Shown here piece after piece: positions 1 to 7,189 of a DNA stretch of 30,938 nt (position 1 is its first letter; each line of letters opens with the position of its first letter). The notes below the pieces were generated by a model. The model saw only the letters and a list, made by a program, of their open reading frames with translations, had not been told where the DNA came from and ran no database searches. The position numbers and the translations under genes were made by a program. The DNA is from CAYNWK01 sp964400875 (GTDB lineage Bacteria; Chloroflexota; Anaerolineae; Anaerolineales; UBA4823): contig CAYNWK010000042.1 of assembly GCA_964400875.1 (NCBI GenBank), forward strand, positions 1 through 30,938, given 5' to 3'.

Positions 1-651
1 GAGTGGACCAGCGAAGAGATCCAGCTCAGCCAGACTCTGGCGAACTTATCCGGAATGGCGATCGAGAACGCACGCCTATTTGACGAGGTTCAGCGGCTGG
101 CTGTCACCGACCAGCTGACCGGATTGTACAACCGCCGCGGATTATTCGATTACGGACAAAGGGAGATCGATCGAGCCCACCGGTACCAACGACATCTAGC
201 AGCGATCCTTTTGGACATCGATCGATTCAAACAAATCAACGACACGTTCAGCCATGCAATCGGGGATCAGGTTTTGCGTATACTCTCCACTCGCTGCCAA
301 TCGGGCTTGCGAGATATGGATATTTTGGCACGCTATGGGGGAGAGGAATTCGCCATCTTACTACCGGAAACGGATCTGGAAAGCGCTCACCGAGTGGCGG
401 AACGGCTGCGCGAACAAATCGCCGAGACTCCATTTCAGACCGATCGGGGGCCGATATCGATCACGATCAGCATAGGGATCACCAGCACCCAGTTCGACAC
501 ACCGGATATCGCCGTGCTGCTCGATCGGGCGGACACCGCTATGTACGCAGCCAAACAGGCCGGCCGCAACCGAGTATCAATTGAGAATCCCCCTAAGAAA
601 ATAACAACATCGCGTCTCCAAAAGAAAAAAACCGGTAGCCTTTATTTTTAG
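1..651 (+). CDS. Diguanylate cyclase, GAF-GGDEF protein (5' truncated by window edge)
   Basis: The reading frame is open from base 1, so the true start lies outside the window; the ATG at 55 is internal. The first 25 or so residues match the last helix of a GAF domain and end in AIENARLFDEVQRLA, the usual linker into GGDEF. A complete GGDEF domain follows, with LTGLYNRRG, the LDIDRFKQIND strand and the active-site GGEEF. An RxxD inhibition site (RDMD) sits five residues before GGEEF, so the enzyme probably makes cyclic di-GMP from two GTP and is product-inhibited. Past the domain end (AAKQAGRNRV) there is a basic tail of about 24 residues. Its last 20 codons lie antisense over the 3' end of queA, a 59-bp convergent overlap. 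The signal sensed by the GAF part cannot be told from this fragment. Confidence 0.93.
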   Translation, partial: EWTSEEIQLSQTLANLSGMAIENARLFDEVQRLAVTDQLTGLYNRRGLFDYGQREIDRAHRYQRHLAAILLDIDRFKQINDTFSHAIGDQVLRILSTRCQSGLRDMDILARYGGEEFAILLPETDLESAHRVAERLREQIAETPFQTDRGPISITISIGITSTQFDTPDIAVLLDRADTAMYAAKQAGRNRVSIENPPKKITTSRLQKKKTGSLYF

Positions 652-1627
652 CGAGTTCGTAGGCTTGCAGAATCGTCTCCCGGCCCACGAAAGCGCTTAC
701 CAGCATCAGCAGGGTAGAACGCGGCAGGTGAAAATTAGTAATCAAGGCATCCACAACATGGAAGCGATATCCCGGAAGGATGAAAAGTCCGGTCGGCCCT
801 TCGAACGGCGCGACGACCTGATCTCCGCTTGCCTGTTGGGCAGCGCTCTCGAGAACGCGCAAGCTGGTAGTCCCCACCGCCACGACTCGCTTTCCTGCAG
901 CCCGGGTCTGGTTAATCAGATCCGCAGAGCTCTCAGGAAGCCGGCACCATTCTGTATGAATATGGTGCTCCAGTGGATTTTCCGAATGCACCGGGGCAAA
1001 GGTGTCCAGCCCAACGTGCAATACCAACGGGGCGAATCGAATGCCTCGCCCTTTTAGATCATCCAGCAGCCGCTCGGTGAAATGCAAACCGGCAGTCGGC
1101 GCGGCGGCTGATCCCATTTCCTGAGCGTAGATGGTCTGATAACGCCCAGGATCGGCTAACTCCGCATGGATGTATGGGGGTAGTGGCACATGGCCGGCGA
1201 TATCGAAGTAGCGTTCAATGGGTTCTTCGAAGCGGATCAATCGGCGGGGTCCTTCCAAAGTGGAGATAACCTCCCCACCCGGACCGTTCTGCACCCGTAG
1301 ACGGACGCCTTCCCGCAGACCCTTCCCGCCAACCATTGATTCCCAGGTGTTGTCATCCTTGCGCTGCAGGAGCAGAAGTTCTACCTGACCCCCGCCCGGC
1401 AGTTTGTTGGCATAAAACCGCGCCGGCATCACCCTGGTTTCATTGATGACGAGAAGGTCGCCGGGCTCTAAAAATTGTCCCAGGTCCCGAAAGACGGCGT
1501 GTTCAACCTCGAACCCGGCCGAGCCGCCCAAGCGAACCACCATCAGCCGGGCTCGATCACGCGGCTCTACCGGGCTCTGCGCGATGAATTCAGCCGGCAG
1601 ATGGTAGTCGAAATCCGATGTTTTCAT
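593..1627 (-). CDS. queA: S-adenosylmethionine:tRNA ribosyltransferase-isomerase QueA
   Basis: This 344-residue protein matches the family length of about 340-355. It starts with the typical QueA opening (MKTSDFDYHLPAEFIAQ, then PVEPRDRARLMV) and carries LLVINETRVMPARF, the TAGLHFTERLL region, the LHVGLDTFAPV segment, the VGTTSLRVLE motif and the ITNFHLPRSTLLMLVSAF segment near the C-terminus. QueA transfers and isomerises the ribosyl part of AdoMet onto preQ1-modified tRNA, giving epoxyqueuosine at the wobble base of GUN-anticodon tRNAs. The ATG at 1627 overlaps the stop of the DUF2905 gene by 4 bp (ATGA), so it is probably translationally coupled as the last gene of ruvB-DUF2905-queA. Other queuosine genes are not in the window. 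The 3' end overlaps the diguanylate cyclase on the other strand. Confidence 0.97.
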   Translation of the reverse strand: MKTSDFDYHLPAEFIAQSPVEPRDRARLMVVRLGGSAGFEVEHAVFRDLGQFLEPGDLLVINETRVMPARFYANKLPGGGQVELLLLQRKDDNTWESMVGGKGLREGVRLRVQNGPGGEVISTLEGPRRLIRFEEPIERYFDIAGHVPLPPYIHAELADPGRYQTIYAQEMGSAAAPTAGLHFTERLLDDLKGRGIRFAPLVLHVGLDTFAPVHSENPLEHHIHTEWCRLPESSADLINQTRAAGKRVVAVGTTSLRVLESAAQQASGDQVVAPFEGPTGLFILPGYRFHVVDALITNFHLPRSTLLMLVSAFVGRETILQAYELAKNKGYRFFSFGDAMLLFS

Positions 1628-1851
1628 TTGTTCAACAAACGGGCGGCGACGTTCAACAGGATTGTCAGGATCACCGAAAGTATCAGCATGGTCGCCAGCG
1701 GAAAAACACAGGTGAAGTATTCTGTCTGGATTTGGAAGTCCCCGGGCAAGCGGCCGATGGGCAGCCCTGTCCTCGCCAACAGATAGATCACACCTCCAAT
1801 GACGACCATTAACAAACCGATCAGGATTATCGTTTTAGCAAGTGAGACCAT
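1624..1851 (-). CDS. DUF2905 small membrane protein
   Basis: This 75-residue protein has two hydrophobic helices, about residues 6-27 and 50-71. They flank the conserved DUF2905 core LPIGRLPGDFQIQTEYFTCVFPL. Size and motif match the family, which has no known function and is often found between ruvB and queA, as here. I prefer the ATG at 1851, which has AGG about ten bases upstream. A longer TTG start at 1872 would begin two bases after the ruvB stop but has no visible ribosome binding site. The stop overlaps the queA start by 4 bp. Probably an inner-membrane protein; role unknown. Confidence 0.85.
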   Translation of the reverse strand: MVSLAKTIILIGLLMVVIGGVIYLLARTGLPIGRLPGDFQIQTEYFTCVFPLATMLILSVILTILLNVAARLLNK

Positions 1852-1874
1852 TAATCTACGACCTGCATTCAAGA

Positions 1875-2900
1875 TTAAAACAAGTGCGGCTGGTCTTTGC
1901 TGGGTATGGGGATATCGAGGTGTTCGTAAGCCCGCCGGGTCGCCTGACGCCCCTGAGAGGTACGTTCCAGGAAACCCAACTGCAGCAAATAGGGCTCAAC
2001 AACGTCCATGATCGTATCCGGCTCTTCACTGATGGAGGCCGCGATGGTATTCAAGCCCACCGGGCCGCCCTGATATTTATCGATGACCGTATGCAAAACT
2101 CGCCGGTCCATCTCATCCAGGCCTTTAGCATCTACGTTGAGCAGGTCGAGAGCTTCTCGAGCAACCTCCCTGGTGATGACGCCTTCAGCGCGCACCTGTG
2201 CGTAATCCCGCACACGGCGCAGCAGGCGCAAAGCGACCCGGGGAGTGCCACGGCCGCGCTGGGCGATCTCGGAGATACCGCTGTCCTCAGCCGGCACATC
2301 CAGGACACTCGCGGCGCGTATGACAATCGCTTCCATAGCCTGAAGAGGATAAAAATCCAGCCGGTAAACTGCACCAAAGCGGGCGCGCAACGGCGCGGTC
2401 ACCAGAGCAAGCCGGGTAGTTGCGCCGACAACAGTGAAATGGGGCAGTTTCAGACGGATTGAGCGAGCAGATGGCCCTTTACCGATGATGATATCGAGTG
2501 CAAAATCCTCCATCGCCGGATAAAGCACCTCTTCCACCGCCCGGCCCAGGCGGTGCACTTCGTCGATAAACAAGATATCCCCGGCTCTCAGGTTGGTAAG
2601 GATCGCCGCCAGGTCGCCGGGACGTTCTATCGCCGGACCACTGGTGACCTTGATGTTCACCTGCATCTCGTTGGCCAGGATATGCGCCAGGGTCGTTTTG
2701 CCCAGACCTGGGGGTCCATAAAACAAAACGTGATCCACAGGCTCACTGCGCTGGCGGGCGGCCGCGATCAGAATGGCTAGGTTTTCTTTCACCCGATCCT
2801 GACCGATTAAATCTTGCAGCGCTTTCGGGCGGAGGGCCTGGTCGAGGCGGTCGTCCGATTGAGGCTCGGGGTTAACCAACCGGTCGTGAGTATCGTCCAT
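1875..2900 (-). CDS. ruvB: Holliday junction branch migration ATPase RuvB
   Basis: The 341 residues match the family length. The protein shows the AAA+ Walker A motif GPPGLGKT at residues 62-69, Walker B DEVH at 113-116, the arginine-finger region around TAPLRARFG, and a C-terminal winged helix (ISEEPDTIMDVVEPYLLQLGFLERTSQGRQAT). RuvB is the hexameric motor that drives branch migration at Holliday junctions with RuvA. No ruvA or ruvC lies next to it here. The start ATG at 2900 fits the usual short acidic N-terminus before LRPKALQDLIGQ. A perfect TATAAT lies only seven bases upstream of the start, which suggests a leaderless or nearly leaderless mRNA. It is the first gene of ruvB-DUF2905-queA and diverges from upp. 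Confidence 0.98.
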   Translation of the reverse strand: MDDTHDRLVNPEPQSDDRLDQALRPKALQDLIGQDRVKENLAILIAAARQRSEPVDHVLFYGPPGLGKTTLAHILANEMQVNIKVTSGPAIERPGDLAAILTNLRAGDILFIDEVHRLGRAVEEVLYPAMEDFALDIIIGKGPSARSIRLKLPHFTVVGATTRLALVTAPLRARFGAVYRLDFYPLQAMEAIVIRAASVLDVPAEDSGISEIAQRGRGTPRVALRLLRRVRDYAQVRAEGVITREVAREALDLLNVDAKGLDEMDRRVLHTVIDKYQGGPVGLNTIAASISEEPDTIMDVVEPYLLQLGFLERTSQGRQATRRAYEHLDIPIPSKDQPHLF

Positions 2901-2907
2901 GGGGACG

Positions 2908-2913
2908 ATTATA
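2908..2913 (-). promoter_or_regulatory. -10 element of the ruvB operon
   Basis: Read on the minus strand, positions 2913 to 2908 spell a perfect TATAAT. Seven bases separate it from the ruvB ATG, so a normal start point would fall at or within a base or two of the initiation codon. I see no convincing -35 box at 16-18 bp. Confidence 0.5.
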
Positions 2914-2974
2914 ACCGGATCAGACAGGGGATCTCGTTACTAGCAAGGATAAACGCGTTAATGTGGTTCGCGAC

Positions 2975-2980
2975 TATAAT
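2975..2980 (+). promoter_or_regulatory. -10 element upstream of upp
   Basis: A perfect TATAAT lies 15 bases before the first possible upp ATG (2996) and 27 before the second (3008). The expected transcription start is near 2987. No clear -35 box is visible. It is divergent from the ruvB -10 element, about 61 bp away. Confidence 0.5.
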
Positions 2981-2995
2981 ACTCCCGAACCCTGA

Positions 2996-3634
2996 ATGGA
3001 GCAGCCCATGACCAACGTACACCCCTCCCAACATCCCCTCGTAGCTCATAAAGTCACCTTATTACGCGATCAGAACACCGAACCAAAGAAGTTCCGGGAG
3101 CTTGTCCGCGAGATCGCCGCTTTGCTTACCTACGAAGCGACAGCGGATTTGTCCACAACGACATCCCAAGTTCAAACCCCGTTAGAGATCGCCGAAGGCG
3201 CCCAGTTGAAAGAAAAAATTGGGCTGGTGCCGATTTTGCGGGCAGGACTTGGAATGGTTGAGGGCGTATGGGGATTGATGCCTTCCGCGGAAGTCTGGCA
3301 TATCGGTTTATACCGGGATGAGCGTACCCTCAAGCCCGTGGAATACTACAATAAACTACCCATCGAACCAACCGTTTCCGTCTGCCTGATCCTCGATCCG
3401 ATGCTGGCGACCGGCGGATCTGCCGTCGCGACCGTCGATGTTTTAAAGCGTTGGGGAGTTAGGAAAATCAAGTTCGTCGGCATCATCGCCGCGCCAGAGG
3501 GCATCCACTTGATGCAAGAGCATCACCCAGAGGTGCCCATCCATCTGGCCGTGATCGACGAGCGGCTCAATGATTCAGGCTATATCTTACCCGGATTGGG
3601 AGACGCGGGCGACAGACAATTTGGCACAGGCTGA
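2996..3634 (+). CDS. upp: Uracil phosphoribosyltransferase
   Basis: The enzyme converts uracil and PRPP to UMP and pyrophosphate in pyrimidine salvage. Two in-frame ATGs exist, at 2996 and 3008. The second gives 208 residues beginning MTNVHPSQHPLVAHKVTLLRD, the usual UPRT start and length, so 3008 may be the real one. The family marks are all present: LTYEATADL, the GLVPILRAGLGMVEG segment, the PRPP loop LILDPMLATGGSA, and the C-terminal uracil-binding end GYILPGLGDAGDRQFGT. Eight bases separate its stop from the kinase gene, so the two are probably co-transcribed, though no functional link is evident. Confidence 0.97.
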   Translation: MEQPMTNVHPSQHPLVAHKVTLLRDQNTEPKKFRELVREIAALLTYEATADLSTTTSQVQTPLEIAEGAQLKEKIGLVPILRAGLGMVEGVWGLMPSAEVWHIGLYRDERTLKPVEYYNKLPIEPTVSVCLILDPMLATGGSAVATVDVLKRWGVRKIKFVGIIAAPEGIHLMQEHHPEVPIHLAVIDERLNDSGYILPGLGDAGDRQFGTG

Positions 3635-3642
3635 TTAACACC

Positions 3643-5889
3643 ATGGACTACAACGATATCGGTCGCTACGAAGTCAAAGCAGAGCTGGGTCGCGGAGGCA
3701 TGGCGACTGTCTACCGGGCATACGACCCACGCTTCGAACGCAATATCGCCATTAAAGTGCTGCCACGCGCTTTATTGCACGACCCTCAATTCAGAAAAAG
3801 ATTTGATCGCGAAGCCAAGATGATCGCCATGCTCGAACACCCGGCGATCGTACCGGTTTACGATTTCGGCGAACAAGACGAGCAGCCCTACATCGTAATG
3901 CGGTATATGTCCGGCGGCTCACTTGCCGATCGACTCGAAGAAGGCCCAGTTTCTCCCGAGGAAACCCTGCGGATCATCAAGCGCCTGGCGCCCGCCCTGG
4001 ACGCCGCCCACGCGCAAGGTATCATCCACCGCGATATCAAACCAGCCAATATACTGTTCGACCAGTACGGCAACGCCTTTCTCTCCGATTTCGGCATCGC
4101 CAGGTTAGCCCAGCATGCGGAAGGCACGCTAACCGGAGACGCGATCATCGGCACACCAGCCTATATGAGCCCAGAGCAGGTCCAGGGAGATAAAGAGATC
4201 GACGGGCGAAGCGATATTTATTCCCTGGGCATCATCCTGTTCCAAATGCTCACCGGAGACACGCCATTCCAGGCAGACACACCGGCGAAGACGATGATGA
4301 TGCACCTGCTGGAGCCAATCCCACATGCCCTGGAATTCAACCCAGCCCTGCCAACGGGCTGTGAGAGCGTGATCACCCGCGCGCTGGCCAAGAAACCCGA
4401 CGATCGCTACGTTTCTACTGATGAACTCGCTGCCGACCTCGAATCCAGCTACGAAGGGCATTTCAACCAGACGATGAAGATAGCCCCGTCGGAGACGTTG
4501 ATCGCGACGCCTCCAACCGCGGATCGCCAATCCCAACCCGAGACAATTTTATCGGCTCACAAGGAACTAAATCAAGCTGTGCAGCCTCAGGCGAACCGCC
4601 GGGGCATGCCGACCCTCTTGCTGGCGATCATCTTGGGGGGACTCCTGCTCCTAGGCGGGGGCAGTATAACTTTGCTCGGGTTCAACGGATCCGGACCATT
4701 AGCGATGCTCGCCGGACCAGCCGCTTCACCAACCCCTACTACAGTCGTGGCGAGCGAGCCTTCACCGACCACGGCAGCCGCAGTTGACCTGCCAGCCACG
4801 GAAACCGATGCGGCGCTTGTTACCGATGCGGCGCTCGTCCCGGTTTCACCCACCGAGACGCTTGCGCCAACCGAAGCGCCAACGGATATCCCTACCGAAA
4901 CGCCCACCCCAGAACCCCAGGCTCCGATCGTGGGCGGCGCGGATAGGGTCGCGTTCCTAAACGATAACGACGTATGGGCCGCCAACCTTGACGGTAGCGA
5001 ACTGGTCCAACTTACCTCCGACGGCGCGGTCAAGACCAACTTGCAGTGGACGCCGGACGGCGAATCGATCGACTATATCCTGGGAAAATGCATCCAATCG
5101 GTCAACGCCGCTACCGGCGGAATCGAGATCGTCGCCTGCTTCGAGGTAGCCGACTATTTAGAAACTTTCGAGATATCCCCTGACGGCAGCCAGGTGGCGA
5201 TCAGCCTAAACCGCGAACTGTACGTCGTGCCTTACGACCTGGAAGCCCTCAACCAGGCCAGGTTAAGAACCGATCTGCGAGATATGGCGAGCTGCACATC
5301 GCTGTCGCCTTACTCACGCAGCGAGGGGCAAACAGTGGCGGTGAAATCGCTGCGCTGGTCGAAGGACGGCCAAAAGATCGCCATTGTCTTTCTCGGGGTC
5401 AGCTTCGACGGCAGGCAGGTTGACCTGATCGACGTGCTGGACGTCTCGCAATGCACGCCGCTCTTACCGCGACTGGATGAATTCCCCGCCGGGCGATTCA
5501 GCATGGAAGGCTACGACACCCAGCCTCGGCTGCAGAACTTCGCCTGGGACGGCGACCGATTGTTTGCTCTATTCAGCTTCATCCGCAACGACGGATTCGG
5601 GGATTTGTGGATCTACAATACCGAGACGCACCGCGCTGACCAGATCAGGCACATCACCAACGGCTGCTGTTATCGCGACCCACAGTTCAGTCCGGACGGC
5701 AGGTATCTGCTCTTCGCTTACCAGGATCGCAGCGCAGCTCCAACGAATATAATCAACCTTTATTACATCCAATTGGGCACGATCGGTTCCGGACTAACGT
5801 ACGACCCGATTCCGCTGCCGGACGATTTCTTCGCCGACCCGCATTCAAAACCACAACCAGCTTTGCGAACGGCTGAAAACTTCCCTTGA
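3643..5889 (+). CDS. Transmembrane Ser/Thr protein kinase with extracytoplasmic PD40/TolB-like propeller
   Basis: This 748-residue protein has a Hanks-type kinase domain at about 9-268: glycine loop GRGGMATVY at 16-24, Lys38, Glu57, HRDIKPAN at 129-136, DFG at 149-151 and the activation-segment end TPAYMSPEQ. All catalytic residues are present, so it should be active. A juxtamembrane stretch leads to one membrane helix at about 325-347, then a Pro/Thr/Ala-rich linker of about 85 residues. The last 310 or so residues carry PD40/WD-like repeats (WTPDGESIDYI, ISPDGSQVAIS, WSKDGQKIAIV, FSPDGRYLLFA) expected to fold as a beta-propeller outside the membrane. The layout suggests signalling from an envelope sensor to a cytoplasmic kinase; ligand and substrates are unknown. 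The ATG at 3643 has no obvious Shine-Dalgarno sequence, but GRYEV follows directly as expected. Confidence 0.93.
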   Translation: MDYNDIGRYEVKAELGRGGMATVYRAYDPRFERNIAIKVLPRALLHDPQFRKRFDREAKMIAMLEHPAIVPVYDFGEQDEQPYIVMRYMSGGSLADRLEEGPVSPEETLRIIKRLAPALDAAHAQGIIHRDIKPANILFDQYGNAFLSDFGIARLAQHAEGTLTGDAIIGTPAYMSPEQVQGDKEIDGRSDIYSLGIILFQMLTGDTPFQADTPAKTMMMHLLEPIPHALEFNPALPTGCESVITRALAKKPDDRYVSTDELAADLESSYEGHFNQTMKIAPSETLIATPPTADRQSQPETILSAHKELNQAVQPQANRRGMPTLLLAIILGGLLLLGGGSITLLGFNGSGPLAMLAGPAASPTPTTVVASEPSPTTAAAVDLPATETDAALVTDAALVPVSPTETLAPTEAPTDIPTETPTPEPQAPIVGGADRVAFLNDNDVWAANLDGSELVQLTSDGAVKTNLQWTPDGESIDYILGKCIQSVNAATGGIEIVACFEVADYLETFEISPDGSQVAISLNRELYVVPYDLEALNQARLRTDLRDMASCTSLSPYSRSEGQTVAVKSLRWSKDGQKIAIVFLGVSFDGRQVDLIDVLDVSQCTPLLPRLDEFPAGRFSMEGYDTQPRLQNFAWDGDRLFALFSFIRNDGFGDLWIYNTETHRADQIRHITNGCCYRDPQFSPDGRYLLFAYQDRSAAPTNIINLYYIQLGTIGSGLTYDPIPLPDDFFADPHSKPQPALRTAENFP

Positions 5890-5927
5890 AACTTTATTTG
5901 TAGCTGTTGTAGCGTTCCGATCTTGTT

Positions 5928-6683
5928 ATGCCCGATCAGTGGAAGATCGCTTACTATCCGGAAGCCCGCTTTGGAGGTTTTTCCAATGTGGATGGGACGG
6001 TGGTATTCTACAACCGGGTCAACGCGCTGCTCCAACCCGATGGCGTGGCGCTTGACGTGGGCTGCGGTAGAGGGGCTTACGGCGAAGACCCAATAGCTTT
6101 CCGGCGGGAGTTGCGCATTTTGCGAGGGAAATGTGCCCACTTAATCGGGGTGGACGTCGAAGTCTCAGCCGCCGAAAACCCGTACATCGATGAATTTCGT
6201 CTGATTGAATCGGGACGCTGGCCGGTAGAAAGCGGTTCGATCTCGCTGTGTCTGTCCGACAACGTCCTGGAGCACCTCGCCGATCCGGAAGACTTCTTTT
6301 CCGAGTGCAGCCGGGTCTTGGCTCCTGGTGGATACCTGTGCATCCGCACGCCAAACGTGTTCAGCTACTTCGGACTGCTGTCGAAACTGGTGCCCAACCA
6401 GGCCCATCCCCCGGTATTGGCGCGAGTTAAAGAAGGCACCCGGAAACAGGACGTCTTCCCGACCCTCTACCGATGCAATACCCTCTGGTGCGTCCGTAAG
6501 ATGATGGAGCAATTCGGTTTTGAGGCCTGCGTGTACGGATACGACGCCGAGCCATCCTACTTGTCATTCTCCCGGATACTATACTTCCTTGGTGTGCTTC
6601 ACCAGAGATGGGCGCCAAATTTCATCAAAGTTGGCATTCACGCATTCGGGGTAAGCGATAAACACATTGAATCCAGGCATTAG
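5928..6683 (+). CDS. Class I SAM-dependent methyltransferase (Methyltransf_11-like)
   Basis: This 251-residue protein has motif I ALDVGCGRGAYG at about 41-52, an acidic residue ending the second strand (IGVDVE), a motif resembling post-II (ISLCLSDNVLEHLADPEDF), and the following RVLAPGGYLCIRTPNVFSY. This is the standard Rossmann-like methyltransferase core of the Methyltransf_11/25 type. The C-terminal 90 residues are aromatic and basic (RILYFLGVLHQRWAPNF) and resemble those of methyltransferases found near glycan or lipid biosynthesis genes, but nothing in the context fixes the substrate. It follows the kinase gene by 38 bp, and no clear ribosome binding site is visible. The inserted segment between motif I and the second strand is longer than average. 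Confidence 0.82.
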   Translation: MPDQWKIAYYPEARFGGFSNVDGTVVFYNRVNALLQPDGVALDVGCGRGAYGEDPIAFRRELRILRGKCAHLIGVDVEVSAAENPYIDEFRLIESGRWPVESGSISLCLSDNVLEHLADPEDFFSECSRVLAPGGYLCIRTPNVFSYFGLLSKLVPNQAHPPVLARVKEGTRKQDVFPTLYRCNTLWCVRKMMEQFGFEACVYGYDAEPSYLSFSRILYFLGVLHQRWAPNFIKVGIHAFGVSDKHIESRH

Positions 6684-6760
6684 GTGAATTTTCGCCCGAT
6701 TGGGTGAGTACAAATCATCACATTTTCGAGGCGTTCCAGGCAAGGGGATAAAAAATCGAA

Positions 6761-6769
6761 TGTTATAAT
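6761..6769 (+). promoter_or_regulatory. Extended -10 promoter element (TGTTATAAT)
   Basis: TGT followed by a perfect TATAAT forms an extended -10 box, which often functions without a strong -35 box; none is apparent here. It points toward aceB, but a 92-bp palindromic element lies between, starting 24 bp downstream, and aceB is 420 bp away. It may be the original aceBA promoter now separated by the insertion, or may drive a short untranslated RNA. Confidence 0.4.
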
Positions 6770-6793
6770 TGTCACAAGTAGTTTTATATTAAC

Positions 6794-6885
6794 AGGAATT
6801 ACGCACTAGTGGGAGGTAAGGGGGTGTATAGGCGGGTGGAGTCCGCCTTTACACCCACACTTACATAGAAAACTGCGTAACTCCT
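6794..6885. mobile_element. MITE-like 92-bp palindromic element, copy 1
   Basis: The ends AGGAATTACGCA (6794) and TGCGTAACTCCT (6885) are inverted repeats with one mismatch. Inside, the arm at 6816-6835 pairs with 6843-6864 apart from one mismatch and a two-base bulge, around the loop GTGGAGT. The direct repeat TATTAAC occurs at 6787-6793, touching the left end, and at 6888-6894, two bases past the right end, like a target-site duplication. Copy 2 at 24753-24844 has the same length and similar ends. No transposase is encoded, so it would depend on one elsewhere. Confidence 0.65.
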
Positions 6886-7189
6886 CTTATTAACCCAGGC
6901 AGCGATCCTCAAAGGGGTGATCGTGGGAAAAAGGCAACCGCCCATTTTAGCCTCAAAAAAACCTAGAGTGCCTGTATCGGCGAACTACCCCCGACAAGTA
7001 TGCTGCCGCGTGGCCTTCACTTGAGTGGATGTAAATTTACAAGTGGAGGCAATTTTTTATTGGCTGAAATGATTCAGCCGTCGATACGTTTTGAGAGATA
7101 CAACGATCACGCGCTGAAGTTAAAGTTCAAGGTTTGGTAAAACCACACCCACCTAAAACTCCAAAAAGCCCGATTACCAGGAGGGAAGC
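6886..7189 (+). promoter_or_regulatory. Leader/regulatory region upstream of aceBA
   Basis: This 304-bp stretch has no credible gene. It holds several small inverted repeats: CGATC/GATCG around 6902-6924, TCGG/CCGA near 6979-6995, the pair CACTTG (7018-7023) and CAAGTG (7040-7045), the palindrome GTAAATTTAC at 7031-7040, and a perfect 7-bp stem at 7062-7079. A strong ribosome binding site (AGGAGGG) precedes the aceB ATG. I cannot match it to a known riboswitch class by eye. The palindromes could be operator sites for a regulator of the glyoxylate shunt. Confidence 0.4.
7062..7079. promoter_or_regulatory. Perfect inverted repeat GGCTGAA-ATGA-TTCAGCC, candidate operator
   Basis: Two 7-bp arms with a 4-base centre form an 18-bp dyad 110 bp before the aceB start. 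It could bind a dimeric regulator or form a small hairpin. No run of T follows the right arm, so a terminator role is unlikely. Confidence 0.4.
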
